Below are positions 18,058-26,980 of a stretch of DNA of 64,000 nucleotides, piece by piece. This DNA comes from Hymenobacter yonginensis. GTDB lineage: Bacteria > Bacteroidota > Bacteroidia > Cytophagales > Hymenobacteraceae. The stretch's first letter is position 1; each line of letters starts with the position of its first letter. Location of the stretch: contig NZ_CP115396.1 of assembly GCF_027625995.1 (NCBI RefSeq), positions 1,550,001 through 1,614,000 on the forward strand, written 5' to 3'. The notes under the pieces are model-generated. The model saw only the letters and a program-made list of their open reading frames with translations. It ran no database searches and was not told the DNA's origin. The translations under genes and the position numbers were made by a program.

Positions 18058-19302
18058 CGGCAGCTCCGCCGTAACTGGCAGCCTCACCGACCGAACGAGC
18101 GGCGCCGCCACCACAGGCCCCGGGTACAGGCGCTGCCGAAACACCTCGGGCAGCGGCGCCCCGGCTGCGTCGGGCTCCAGGGTGCGCAGCCACGTTTCAC
18201 CGTTGGCGTAGTAGTCGAGGCTGAAGAATCCTTTGTGCTCGTGCACGAAGGTGGCCTGGCCGCCCTTCTGCACAAACGCCGTTTTGCTGCCCGCGCCACT
18301 CACCAGGTAGTGGCTGCCGTGCTGCTCGAAGTACTGCAGGTTGTGGTCGTGGCCGGCGGCGTAAACCAGGTGGGGGTGCTGGTGCAGCACGCGCAGCAGG
18401 CGGCGGCGCATTTTGCGGTAGCGGGGGTGGGCCATGTCCTCGGCAGCCCCCACCAGCTTGCGGTAGAGCGGCAGCAAAGACCCGATAAATGGCAGCGGCA
18501 CGTAGGCCCGCTTGTGCACGGTGGTGAGCGGAAATACGTGCTGCTTGGCCGTGAACTTGCCGCCGTGCAGGGCATTGGAGTACAGCGGATGATGGCCCGC
18601 CACTACAATGCGCTGGTGCTGATTTTCGGTGAGCAGCCGCTGCAGCTGCCGGAAAGGCTCCTTGGAGTCGGAGGTCGGGCGCGGGCCCTGCTGCACCCAC
18701 CACTGCGTGTTGAGTACCAGCAGCAGCAGCCCATCGGCCAGCTGCAGCGCCACCGGGCCGGGCGTGCCACCCGCCGGCAGGTAGTGCGCCGTCGGCAGCT
18801 GCTCGCGGATGTAGGCTTCCTGGCGCAGCAGGTACTCGTAGCCGTCGGGGCGGCCTTTGTTCCAGTCGTGGTTGCCGCTCAGAAACACTACGTTTCCGGG
18901 GAAGGGCCGCAGCACGTCCAGCAGGGCATTGAGGCGCTGCTCGGCGGCGGCGCGGCCGGGGTGCTCCGGGGCGGGCAGGCCGGTGGGGTACACGTTGTCG
19001 CCGAGGATGATGACGGTGCCGGCCGGGCCGGTTTCGTGCTGCCAGTGCTGCAGCAGCCGGAGCAGATTGTCGGTGCCATCAGTGGCGACGGCGCCCGGGT
19101 CGCCGAGCAGGGCCACGCGGTGCTGCAGCGGCGTCAGCGGGTCGGGCTGGTGGAGTTGCCAGTCGTTGTGGGCGGGGGCCACGTAGGGGCGCCGCCGGTA
19201 GTGCCGCTCCTGGCGGTAGCGCACCAGCAGCCAGGCCGTGAGAGCCGCCGCCAGCGCCGCCGCTATATAAAAAAACAAGGTCGAAGGAGAAGTCACAGGC
19301 AC
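18052..19302 (-). CDS. Membrane-anchored metallophosphoesterase (calcineurin-like)
   Basis: A 416-residue protein with an N-terminal membrane helix (LFFYIAAALAAALTAWLLV) and a two-metal phosphoesterase core. All five motifs are seen in order: a first metal-binding segment in ALLGDPGAVATDG (less typical than GDxH), ILGDNVYPTGLP, FLSGNHDWNKG, VVAGHHPLYS, and YAAGHDHNLQY. The catalytic domain would face the periplasm. Substrates of such Bacteroidota enzymes are mostly unknown. It is convergent with the lipid kinase gene and overlaps it by 6 bp. Confidence 0.88.
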   Translation of the reverse strand: MPVTSPSTLFFYIAAALAAALTAWLLVRYRQERHYRRRPYVAPAHNDWQLHQPDPLTPLQHRVALLGDPGAVATDGTDNLLRLLQHWQHETGPAGTVIILGDNVYPTGLPAPEHPGRAAAEQRLNALLDVLRPFPGNVVFLSGNHDWNKGRPDGYEYLLRQEAYIREQLPTAHYLPAGGTPGPVALQLADGLLLLVLNTQWWVQQGPRPTSDSKEPFRQLQRLLTENQHQRIVVAGHHPLYSNALHGGKFTAKQHVFPLTTVHKRAYVPLPFIGSLLPLYRKLVGAAEDMAHPRYRKMRRRLLRVLHQHPHLVYAAGHDHNLQYFEQHGSHYLVSGAGSKTAFVQKGGQATFVHEHKGFFSLDYYANGETWLRTLEPDAAGAPLPEVFRQRLYPGPVVAAPLVRSVRLPVTAELPL

Positions 19303-19380
19303 ACCAATAAAACGCTACTTACCATACGTATACGGGCGGCCCAATCGTTCGGCCCAGCGCCGACGGCTGACGGCATCAAA

Positions 19381-20016
19381 TCAGAAATTCGGCGGCGTCA
19401 GGTTTTTGAAGTGGCCATTGAGGCGCACCCGCTCCTTGAGGCGCTCGGTTTCGAGCAGCACGGGCAGAATGTGCTCCAGGTGCTCCAGCACCAGCTCCTG
19501 GCGCTCGGTTTCGGTTTCAGCCTCTAGCAACTGAAACTCCTGCTCGGTGCTCAGCCCCAGGTGATGCGCCACGTCATACACGCGGTAGTCGGCCGGCAGC
19601 TCCTGCATCAGCTTGCGCAGCCCCAGCACATCGTAGAGCCGCTCCACGTGCGCCGTGATGCGCGCCTGCAGCAGCACGTCGGGCGTGTTGTCGTCGGCTA
19701 CTTCCTCGATGAGGCCCCCGGCGTAAAGCTTGCCCGGGGCCTGCCGGTAGAACTCCTCGATGCGGAACACGCCGATGGCGCGGGTGCGGATGTCCAGCTC
19801 GCCGCTGTCGTAGCTTTTCTCGACCCCAATGAGCTGCATCTCGGTGCCCAGCATACTCACGGCCTCGTTGCGGTAGGGCGGAATGCCGAAGGTGATGCCT
19901 TCGCTCAGGCAGTCGCGCACCAGCTGGCGGTAACGGGGCTCGAAGATGTGGAGATTGAGTTTTTCGCCGGGAAAAACCACCAGATTAAGCGGAAACAGGG
20001 CTAGCAGTCGTGACAT
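19381..20016 (-). CDS. Stand-alone LON substrate-binding domain protein
   Basis: A 211-residue protein corresponding to the N-terminal (LAN) domain of Lon protease, without ATPase or protease domains. The opening LFPLNLVVFPGEKLNLHIFEPRY is diagnostic. Later parts include IGVEKSYDSGELDIRTRAIGVFRI and a helical C-terminus with AETETERQELVLEHLEH. In other bacteria such proteins are thought to bind substrates or peptides, but the role is unproven. It is the next gene on the minus strand behind the metallophosphoesterase, with a gap of 78 bp. Confidence 0.9.
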   Translation of the reverse strand: MSRLLALFPLNLVVFPGEKLNLHIFEPRYRQLVRDCLSEGITFGIPPYRNEAVSMLGTEMQLIGVEKSYDSGELDIRTRAIGVFRIEEFYRQAPGKLYAGGLIEEVADDNTPDVLLQARITAHVERLYDVLGLRKLMQELPADYRVYDVAHHLGLSTEQEFQLLEAETETERQELVLEHLEHILPVLLETERLKERVRLNGHFKNLTPPNF

Positions 20017-20063
20017 GGCTTGTTAACAACGATACGGCGAAAAGGTAGGCGAAAACCGGAAAC

Positions 20064-20900
20064 ATGCCGGCCTATGACCCCGAAAATGCTACTTTTACGG
20101 GTGCTACGGCCATCTGGGCCGCTGCAATCCTCGCAGATTTTTACTTATCTCCGGAAGTGACAACGGATTATACCAAGGTATGGCGGCAGGCCCGGCAGGT
20201 GGCCCTGCAGGTAGTAGTGGCCTTATTTCTGGCCTCGATTGCCTGGGTGCTACTCTACCGCTGGGTGGCGCCGCCGGCCACCTGGCTGATGCTGGACCGC
20301 CGCGCCCACGCGCCGGTGGGCCTGGGCTACTACGGCATTCAGGAAGACGACCGCACCATCAACTACCATTTCAAAAGCCTCGACGAGGTATCGGCGGAAG
20401 TGCCGCTGGCCCTGATTGCGGCCGAAGACCAGCGCTTCCTGCTGCACCACGGCTTCGACGGCAATGCGCTCTGGAAGGCGGCCAAGTACAACTTCGGGGG
20501 CGGCAAGCAGCTGCGCGGCGGCAGCACCATCACGCAGCAGGTAGCCAAAAACGTGTTTCTGTGGCACGGCCGCAGCTACATCCGCAAGGCGGCCGAAGCC
20601 TACTTCACGGTGCTCATCGAGCTGCTCTGGGACAAGCGCCGCATCATGGAAATGTACCTGAGCGTGGCCGAAATGGGCGACTGCACCTTTGGGGTGGAGG
20701 CCGCCTCGCAACGCTACTTCCGCAAGCCCGCCAGCCGCCTCAACCGCCAGGAAGCTGCGCTGCTGGCCGGGGTGCTGCCCAACCCATTGCGGTTCCGGGC
20801 CGGCAACCCGGGGCCCCAGGCCCGCGCCAAGCAGCGCCGCGTGGTCCGCAACATGCGCCGCCTGGGCGGCACGGCCTACGTGCGCGAATTGCTGGACTAA
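20064..20900 (+). CDS. mtgA: Monofunctional biosynthetic peptidoglycan transglycosylase
   Basis: A GT51 glycosyltransferase polymerising lipid II into glycan strands at the inner membrane. A single membrane helix (VALQVVVALFLASIAWVLLY) precedes the catalytic part. This part has IAAEDQRFLLHHGFD (catalytic Glu), GGSTITQQVAKN, and MYLSVAEMGDCTFGVEAAS. The start at 20064 gives 278 residues. An in-frame GTG at 20157 would give 247, closer to family length, and is a serious alternative because the first 31 residues look unusual. No transpeptidase domain is present. Confidence 0.93.
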   Translation: MPAYDPENATFTGATAIWAAAILADFYLSPEVTTDYTKVWRQARQVALQVVVALFLASIAWVLLYRWVAPPATWLMLDRRAHAPVGLGYYGIQEDDRTINYHFKSLDEVSAEVPLALIAAEDQRFLLHHGFDGNALWKAAKYNFGGGKQLRGGSTITQQVAKNVFLWHGRSYIRKAAEAYFTVLIELLWDKRRIMEMYLSVAEMGDCTFGVEAASQRYFRKPASRLNRQEAALLAGVLPNPLRFRAGNPGPQARAKQRRVVRNMRRLGGTAYVRELLD

Positions 20901-20980
20901 TTCCGGTGCCAACGCGGTGCCGAATTCGCCGGTAGTTTGCACCTTGGGGCCTTCCGATGTACCTGCGTTACTCTTCCTGT

Positions 20981-21439
20981 ATGAAACGATTTGCACTCCT
21001 GCCGCTGGGCGTTCTGCTGGCTTGTTCTGCCAGCCGCCCAACTTCCCCGACAGGCCCGCCGGATGCGCCGGCCGAAACGCGCCGTGCCATCGAGCGGCTG
21101 CTGACCACCCAAACCGCCGCCTGGAACCGCGGCGACGTGGCCGGGTTCATGCAGGGCTACTGGCAGAACGATTCGCTGGTGTTCATCGGCAAGAGCGGCC
21201 TCACCTACGGCTGGCAGCGCACCCTCGACAACTACCGCCGCAGCTACCCCAGCCCTGAAGCCATGGGCCAGCTCCGCTTCGACGGCCTGCGCATCACGCC
21301 CCTGACCCCGGAAACGGCGCAGGTAGTCGGCCGCTGGCACCTCACGCGCCCCACCGCCGGCGACCTGCAGGGCCACTACCTGCTGGTGCTGCGCCGCCTG
21401 AACGGCCAGTGGGTGATTGTGGCTGATCATTCGAGTTAG
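20981..21439 (+). CDS. Lipoprotein with SnoaL/DUF4440-like (NTF2-fold) domain
   Basis: A 152-residue protein. The ATG at 20981 gives a lipoprotein signal, with lipobox GVLLAC at about 10-15. The mature region (ETRRAIERLLTTQTAAWNRGDVAGFMQGYW, then VFIGKSGLTYGWQRTLDNYR) is the typical helix-strand pattern of DUF4440/SnoaL-like proteins, ending with QWVIVADHSS. Such domains are found in many periplasmic proteins of unknown role. It lies 80 bp after mtgA and may share its transcript. Confidence 0.83.
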   Translation: MKRFALLPLGVLLACSASRPTSPTGPPDAPAETRRAIERLLTTQTAAWNRGDVAGFMQGYWQNDSLVFIGKSGLTYGWQRTLDNYRRSYPSPEAMGQLRFDGLRITPLTPETAQVVGRWHLTRPTAGDLQGHYLLVLRRLNGQWVIVADHSS

Positions 21440-21448
21440 GGCACTTTT

Positions 21449-21617
21449 TGTCATTGCGAGCGAAGCGAAGCAATCCTTCCTCTCTGTGCGCTAAGAGTGA
21501 AGTAAGCAGAAAGCCTTCCGGCTCCAGCGCAGTCATTGCGCTGGAGCCGGAAGGCTTTGCTGTAAGGAAAGTTTAGAACACGAGAGGAAGGATTGCTTCG
21601 CTTCGCTCGCAATGACA
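21449..21617. repeat. Nested GC-rich palindromic repeat element
   Basis: Outer arms 21449-21484 and 21582-21617 are perfectly complementary over 36 bases and include the word gcgagcgaagcgaag. Inside, a second perfect pair of 22-base arms (21510-21531 and 21537-21558) forms a hairpin with a 5-base loop. The whole 169-bp unit lies between two convergent genes. The outer words look like the widespread bacterial repeat core seen at many genomic sites. A solo fragment of similar type is at 36999-37032. Confidence 0.85.
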
Positions 21618-21622
21618 GGGAG

Positions 21623-22801
21623 TTACTGCATCACCGGTTTGCCATCTCCTTCGCCGTCGAGGTCGTCTTCGGTGTCGGCGGCTTCGTCTTTCTGCTTTTC
21701 CTGCTGCACGGCCGGAATGGCTTCATCGAATATAAAGCCGGCCTTGGCCGCGTGTTCGGCGGCCTGCACAGTGTCCTGTACCAGCAGCATCTCCACTTTT
21801 TCGTTGTGCAGCTCTTCAGTCACGCGCTGCACAAGGTTGGCGCGCTCGGGCAAGTTTACGTCGCGGATGTATATGGCTAGCACACGTCCGGGGTGGCGGC
21901 GCACCACTTCGCGGTATATGTTGGCATCTTCCTGGCCTGAGTCGCCGATGAGGATGAACGGCAGCGTGGGGTAGGTGAGCAGCAGGTTGTCGATTTCCTT
22001 GAGCTTGTGGCCATGGTGCGAGGAGGCCTCGCCCGACTTCTTGGCGGCCAGCGCGGCGTCGCGTAGCAGCAGTGGGCCGGGCGGAATGTCGTTGAGCTGC
22101 AGGAAGTCTTCCAGCAGGTCGTACAGGTTCCAGGGCGAGCTGCTGACGTAGAAAAACGGGTTGTTGCGCTTGCCGTTGCGGCCCAGCTGCAGCTGCCGGT
22201 AAAATTCGGCCACGCCCTTGAAGGGCAGGCGCGAGCGGGCGTTGCGCACCAGCACCGTACGCGCCATGCGCAGCAGGTTGGTGGCCGAAGTCTGGATGAC
22301 GGTGTCGTCAAGGTCGGAGATGATGCCATACTCGGCGTCGGCGGGCGGAATCAAGACCGGCGCCATGGCCCGCAGGTCGGTGGTGGTGTAGGGGTGAGGC
22401 ACCTGCTGGAGCAGCACTTCCACCGGATACCAGAGGTAATCCACCGGCTCGGGCAGACTTGTGGGCTCTAGGTTCAGGGTGAAGTAGCCTTCCTCATCGG
22501 TTACTACCGGGTGCTGGGAGCCGTCGGCGGGCTGCACGAGCAGTTGCGCGCCGCTGATTTCGTTGCTGTCGAAGCGGCGGTACATATTCAGCAGGTTGTG
22601 CAGGCGCGAGTCGGAGGCGTCGGGCTCGGTAATGCCTTTGTCGGTGAGCAGGCGGCCTTTCACGTAGAGGCGCGTGGGCGTGCCGTAGCTGCGGTAGGGA
22701 AGGAGTTGCAGCGGATGCAGCAAACCCAGGCGGGCCCGGGCCCGGGTTAGCAGAGAATCAGCGCGTTCGGCCAGATTGCCGAGGTGGTTGAGCAGGGACA
22801 T
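21623..22801 (-). CDS. App1-family (DUF2183) phosphatase-like protein
   Basis: A 392-residue protein with the start at the ATG giving MSLLNHLGNLAE. The central-to-C-terminal domain has the App1/DUF2183 catalytic motif DLDDTVIQTSATNLLRMARTV (HAD-type DxDxT). It is followed by FYVSSSPWNLYDLLEDFLQ, a Lys in the HGHKLKEIDNLL region, and ILIGDSGQEDANIYREVV. Yeast App1 is a phosphatidate phosphatase. Bacterial members are uncharacterised. The N-terminal part looks like a beta-sandwich (EDPDGYFTLNLEP-like). It has no signal peptide. Confidence 0.88.
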   Translation of the reverse strand: MSLLNHLGNLAERADSLLTRARARLGLLHPLQLLPYRSYGTPTRLYVKGRLLTDKGITEPDASDSRLHNLLNMYRRFDSNEISGAQLLVQPADGSQHPVVTDEEGYFTLNLEPTSLPEPVDYLWYPVEVLLQQVPHPYTTTDLRAMAPVLIPPADAEYGIISDLDDTVIQTSATNLLRMARTVLVRNARSRLPFKGVAEFYRQLQLGRNGKRNNPFFYVSSSPWNLYDLLEDFLQLNDIPPGPLLLRDAALAAKKSGEASSHHGHKLKEIDNLLLTYPTLPFILIGDSGQEDANIYREVVRRHPGRVLAIYIRDVNLPERANLVQRVTEELHNEKVEMLLVQDTVQAAEHAAKAGFIFDEAIPAVQQEKQKDEAADTEDDLDGEGDGKPVMQ

Positions 22802-22870
22802 GCAGGCAAGTACGCGCAAATCACCTGATTTGATGCTTTAACGTGCGTTTTTGGGACCTGCAGACATAAA

Positions 22871-22898
22871 AAAGCCGGCCGCGTATGCGGCCGGCTTT
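22871..22898. terminator. Hairpin terminator
   Basis: Arms 22871-22882 and 22887-22898 form a 12-bp GC stem with flanking A and T residues. It lies just past the end of the minus-strand M48 lipoprotein gene. Confidence 0.85.
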
Positions 22899-22925
22899 CC
22901 GTATAGCCTGGAGATTGGGGCCGGG

Positions 22926-23741
22926 TTAGATGATGCGCTTCAACTCCTCGAAGTTGCTGTTCGACACCGAGCGGCTGCGGCAGTTGAGCTGCTCAGCCTT
23001 GGTCTGGATTTCCTGAATGCGGGTGGCCGGGGCGGGGTGGGTGCTCAGGAAGGCGGGCGGGTTGCCGTTCTGGTTCTGGCTTTCGGCCTTGATGAAGAAG
23101 CCCGCCGCGCCGTCGCAGGCGTACTGGGTTTTGTTGAGGTAGATAACCGAGTATTGGTCGGCCTCACTCTCATCGTCGCGGCTGAACTTGAGCTGGCCGA
23201 GGCCGGTGGCAATCTGCACCAGCTGGTTGGGGTTGTCGCCGACCAGCAAGCTCAGCAGCAGACTGATGCCGTATTGCTGCTGCAGCTGCTTGGAGGTATG
23301 GCGGCGGTCGGCGTGGGCAATTTCGTGGCCCAGGATGCCGGCCAACTCACTTTCGGTGTCGAGAAACTTGATCAGGCCCGAGTACACGTAAATGTGGCCG
23401 CCGGGCGTGGCAAAGGCATTCTGCACGGCGTCGTCCTTGATGATTTTCACATCCCAGGGAAACTCGTTGCGGTAGCGCACCTCGCCCGAGTTTAGCACCT
23501 TGTTTACCACGCCATCAAGCAGCTGGTAGGCGCGGGCGTTGCGGGTGTTGCGCTCCAGCAATTGGCCTTTGGCGCGGTAGGTGGAGTCGGTCTGGTCGGC
23601 CACCTGCTGGCCCAGGGTTTTGTCGTCTTCCACCGAAAACAGTACCACGCCGTCGCCGCCGTCGGAAGAGCAGGCGGCCGTGCCGCCGAGGGTGGCAGCC
23701 AAAGAGAAAAGAAGCCAGGGTTTGCGCAGTAGGTGTAGCAT
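22926..23741 (-). CDS. M48-family metalloprotease lipoprotein (BepA/LoiP-like)
   Basis: A 271-residue zinc protease exported as a lipoprotein: signal KPWLLFSLAATLGG with the Cys in GTAACSS. The frame is open 25 codons upstream, but the signal peptide sets the start at 23741. The active site HEIAHADRRHTSK holds the HExxH. The third ligand Glu is in SRDDESEADQYS, and a DPNP-like Cys pair (YACDGA, LNCRS) is seen. It differs from the 16224 paralogue in length and motif context. BepA-like proteases monitor outer-membrane assembly; that role is inference here. Confidence 0.9.
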   Translation of the reverse strand: MLHLLRKPWLLFSLAATLGGTAACSSDGGDGVVLFSVEDDKTLGQQVADQTDSTYRAKGQLLERNTRNARAYQLLDGVVNKVLNSGEVRYRNEFPWDVKIIKDDAVQNAFATPGGHIYVYSGLIKFLDTESELAGILGHEIAHADRRHTSKQLQQQYGISLLLSLLVGDNPNQLVQIATGLGQLKFSRDDESEADQYSVIYLNKTQYACDGAAGFFIKAESQNQNGNPPAFLSTHPAPATRIQEIQTKAEQLNCRSRSVSNSNFEELKRII

Positions 23742-24020
23742 CGGAAGGAAAAAGAACAGTGGAAATGAAACAAGGAAACCGTGAGCTGCCGAAAGAAAAA
23801 ACGGTGCCAGAATCACGCAGGACGGTACGCTTTGGCTCCGCGGGTAGTTGCTGAGGCCGGAAAAACGGCGGCATCTGACTGCAGATCAGCCGAAAAAAAA
23901 TCTGCTTTAAGCTGCTGCCCGGGCGCAGTGCCTCGCGTGGAGTTTCGCTCACCTTTCCCGGCTGCTTTGCGTACATGCAGGCTACCCGCGCTGTTCTGGC
24001 CGGGATTTACCGGCCTATCT

Positions 24021-25136
24021 ATGTCTGCTACCACTGCCCGCCCCAAAACCAAAAAGAAGCACCTGCCGCCGCTGCAGGAAGCCCACGAATTGTATAAAGA
24101 CCCCGCCCGCCAAGCCGAGCTGGCCGGCCTGCGCTACTTCACTGACGCCAAACCGGGCCTGACCCGCAAAGCCACCCGCGCCGGCAGCTTCAGCTACCAC
24201 ACCGTAGCCGGCGAGAAAATCACCGACGAAAAAGTGCTGACTCGCATCCAAGGCTTCGTGATTCCGCCGGCCTGGACGGAAGTATGGATTTCGCCGTCGG
24301 CCAACACGCACCTGCAAGTAACGGGCCGCGACGCCAAGGGCCGCAAGCAGTACCTCTACCACCCAGCCTGGGACCAGGCCCGCAGCCTCACCAAGTTCAG
24401 CCGCCTGCGCGCCTTCGGCGAGAAGCTGGCCGAGCTGCGCGCCCAGATGCAGAAAGACCTGGCCCGCCCCGCGCTCGACAAGCCCAAGGTGATGGCCCTA
24501 GTGCTCACCCTGATGGACAAGTCGTTTATCCGGGTCGGCAACCGCGAGTACGCCGAGAAAAACAAAACCTACGGCCTCACCACCCTCCGCGACAAGCACG
24601 TGCAGGTAACCGGAGGTGATGTGCGGTTTGCCTTCGTGGGGAAGAAGGGCGTGGCCCACGACCTCACGCTGCACGACCGGAAGCTGGCCAAGCTGGTGCA
24701 GAAGTGCAAGGAAATTCCGGGTCAGCACCTGTTCCAGTACTACACCCCCGACGGCCACCGGCAGGAGCTGGAATCCGGCGACGTGAACGAGTACCTGCAG
24801 CAGGTAACGGGCCTCAAGCTTTCGGCCAAGGACTTCCGCACCTGGGGCGGCACCGTGAAGATGGTGGAGTGCCTGGAGCGGGTACTGGATGAAGAACCCG
24901 ACTTCCCAAAGCCCAAAACGCTGAAACGCGCCCTCAAAGATGTGGCCCACGACCTGGGCAACACGCCCACGGTCTGCTCGAAATACTACATCCATCCGCA
25001 GGTAGTAGAGCTGTTTAACTCCGACAAGCTCATCGACTACCTGCGCCGCCACGATGCCAACCCCGCCAAAAACGACCTGCTGACTCCCACCGAGCACATG
25101 GTGCTGGATATGCTGGCCGAGCTGGAGGGAAAATAG
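24021..25136 (+). CDS. DNA topoisomerase IB (bacterial, poxvirus-like)
   Basis: A 371-residue type IB topoisomerase that relaxes supercoils through a 3'-phosphotyrosine. The start at 24021 was chosen because residues before it are out of family and overlap the next gene. The catalytic region shows FIRVGNREYAEKNKTYGLTTLR, then the Arg region of DFRTWGGT, and the nucleophile Tyr in SKYYIHPQV at about residue 322-323, followed by a short tail. The length and poxvirus-like layout fit the bacterial group known from Deinococcus. Hymenobacter genomes often carry one copy. Confidence 0.93.
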   Translation: MSATTARPKTKKKHLPPLQEAHELYKDPARQAELAGLRYFTDAKPGLTRKATRAGSFSYHTVAGEKITDEKVLTRIQGFVIPPAWTEVWISPSANTHLQVTGRDAKGRKQYLYHPAWDQARSLTKFSRLRAFGEKLAELRAQMQKDLARPALDKPKVMALVLTLMDKSFIRVGNREYAEKNKTYGLTTLRDKHVQVTGGDVRFAFVGKKGVAHDLTLHDRKLAKLVQKCKEIPGQHLFQYYTPDGHRQELESGDVNEYLQQVTGLKLSAKDFRTWGGTVKMVECLERVLDEEPDFPKPKTLKRALKDVAHDLGNTPTVCSKYYIHPQVVELFNSDKLIDYLRRHDANPAKNDLLTPTEHMVLDMLAELEGK

Positions 25137-25204
25137 GAGAAGTAAAGATTGGGCCGTTCAACCTCTCCCGCAGGAGGCGTTGAACGGCCCAATCTTTACT
25201 TCTC
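25137..25204. terminator. Long hairpin with 26-bp perfect arms
   Basis: Arms 25137-25162 and 25179-25204 are perfectly complementary and include gggccgttcaac. It lies between the convergent topoisomerase gene and the 25220 gene. The flanking bases suit a bidirectional terminator. Confidence 0.85.
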
Positions 25205-25219
25205 AATTTCTACTTGAAA

Positions 25220-26809
25220 TCATCTTCCCGAGCCGTCCCGGTCGAAGGCGTGGCTTTCGACGCCGTGCGAGGTCTTGTCTTTGAGCTCTGGGGCGGGTTC
25301 GAGGTCGTTGTTTCGGCTGGTGTCGTAAAAGCGGGTCATGTGGCGCAGGCCGGCTACACGGGAGGCGTCACGCACCTGGTCTTCATCGGGTCCGCCGTAG
25401 ATGCTGATGAGCGGACTGCGCCGCACCGAGCCCCGCAGCTCAAATACGTCGTCGCCTTTAAGGCCGTGCAGCAGCACCTGGTGGGTGTCGGTGGGGTTGA
25501 ACACGCGGCGGTACAGCAGCGAATCGGCCCGTTTGGCCGGCGGATCAATTTCGTACACCGATACTACGGTGGTTGAGTCGGTGAGGCGTTCCACCACAAA
25601 CCGCTCGTCGGCGTCGGTGCCGGCTACCAGCACCTCCCGGGCGCGCAGTGTGTAGTAGTCGGCAGCGGCCTGTGGCAGCTGGTCGCGGCGGGCGCGCAGG
25701 GCGGCTATCATCTGGGGGCCTTCTTGCGCGTACACCTCGCGGGGCAGACCTTGGCGTACCGCCTGCTCAATCACGGCATCCGTAAGGCGGCGCTGCAGGT
25801 CGCGGGCCGTGCTCATGTAGGCGGCCCGGTCCAGCTCCGTCAGCACGTGCTCGTCGATGTAGCGGGAGTTGCGGGTGTAGCCCTCAATGCTTTGGTAGCG
25901 CGGGCCGAAGGTGCGGAACTTGGCTACGGCCTTGCTGGCCAGCCAGGAAATCAGCCCATCATCAAACCGGAAAAATACCTGGTCGCGGTCCTGTGGCACC
26001 GGCTCCCAGCGGGTGCGGCCGTCGGCCTGCGGATAGGCGGCCCAGGTCCACTGGCCTTCGTGCCGGTCCCAGTCGCCGAGCCACAGGTCGAGCAGGCGGG
26101 CCCGCAGAAAGGTGGCCTCGTCTATGCGGTGCTTCGGCGACTGATAGCGCTCGGCCAGCATATTGTCGCTTTCCTCCAGCTCATTGGCACCCGGCAGGCG
26201 GCCGGCAATATTCTGCCGGCCTTCCAGCTTTTCTTCCAGCAGCACCACCCGGCCCCGGTAGCGCTCCGAAGCCGGACCTAGGCCAGTTTCGTCGTTGCGC
26301 ACGTAGTAGGCGCGTGGGTTGGTATGATGCAGGCCAGCGGCTTCGGCCAGCGGCGGTACCACAAAGGCACCGTATGGGTGGCCGGCCGCCGTAGCGTCGC
26401 GCACCAGATTCAGCACAAACGTGTGGCGCAGCACCTTGGGCAGCGTGCGGTAGGGGTCTTTATCCACGGAGCGCAGGGCGTAGCCGCGGCCATCGGCCCC
26501 CACTACCGTCATGCTGATGGTCTGGAAGCCACCGCCCACCTTGCCGGCCCGCAGCCCGCCCGGGATGGTAGTGGCCGGGTCGAGCACAGGCAGCGTAACC
26601 GGCCGCACCCAGGCCGGGCGGTGGTGGCGGCCCAGCAAAGCGCGGCCCAGTGCCCCCCGCCGGTAGTGGCGGCCGGCCGTTACCCGGGCGCTATCGGCAC
26701 CGGGCCGAAGAGCGGAAGCATCCGGCCGGGCATCCGGTTGAAAAAATGTTTGGCGGGCGCAGCCAACCGTAGTCAGCAGCAGAAAAGGCAGAGCGTAGCG
26801 AGAAATCAT
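25220..26809 (-). CDS. Large secreted protein with kinase-like GDWDRH signature
   Basis: A 529-residue lipoprotein-type protein (signal MISRYALPFLLLTTVGCAR, Cys 17). I do not know a named family for the full protein. It has ALLGRHHRPAWVRPV near the N-terminus, the VLRHTFV-like region, HPYGAFVVPPLAEAAGLHHTNP, and LRARLLDLWLGDWDRHEGQWTWAAY. The last has the Asp/His arrangement seen in catalytic loops of atypical kinase folds (HipA, Fam20C type). The C-terminal quarter contains KGDDVFELRG. A paralogue lies divergently at 26981-28582. Function is unproven. Confidence 0.72.
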   Translation of the reverse strand: MISRYALPFLLLTTVGCARQTFFQPDARPDASALRPGADSARVTAGRHYRRGALGRALLGRHHRPAWVRPVTLPVLDPATTIPGGLRAGKVGGGFQTISMTVVGADGRGYALRSVDKDPYRTLPKVLRHTFVLNLVRDATAAGHPYGAFVVPPLAEAAGLHHTNPRAYYVRNDETGLGPASERYRGRVVLLEEKLEGRQNIAGRLPGANELEESDNMLAERYQSPKHRIDEATFLRARLLDLWLGDWDRHEGQWTWAAYPQADGRTRWEPVPQDRDQVFFRFDDGLISWLASKAVAKFRTFGPRYQSIEGYTRNSRYIDEHVLTELDRAAYMSTARDLQRRLTDAVIEQAVRQGLPREVYAQEGPQMIAALRARRDQLPQAAADYYTLRAREVLVAGTDADERFVVERLTDSTTVVSVYEIDPPAKRADSLLYRRVFNPTDTHQVLLHGLKGDDVFELRGSVRRSPLISIYGGPDEDQVRDASRVAGLRHMTRFYDTSRNNDLEPAPELKDKTSHGVESHAFDRDGSGR

Positions 26810-26980
26810 GCGGGGCGGAAAGCGCGGCTGGAGTCCTTCAACGAAGATATGCCGCAGTGGTTAGGGCAAGAGAAGCGGAAATACCTGCCCGGCAGACCGG
26901 CGCCCGATGCCAACCCCCACGGCCGGGTTTACGCTATAAGGGCGGCCATTCGTTCGGCCGTCATCTTACCGTTTTGCCGC

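Noticed and set aside
18235-19527. A 430-codon frame opposite the metallophosphoesterase
   Set aside because: The phosphoesterase motifs are on the minus strand; this frame has none.
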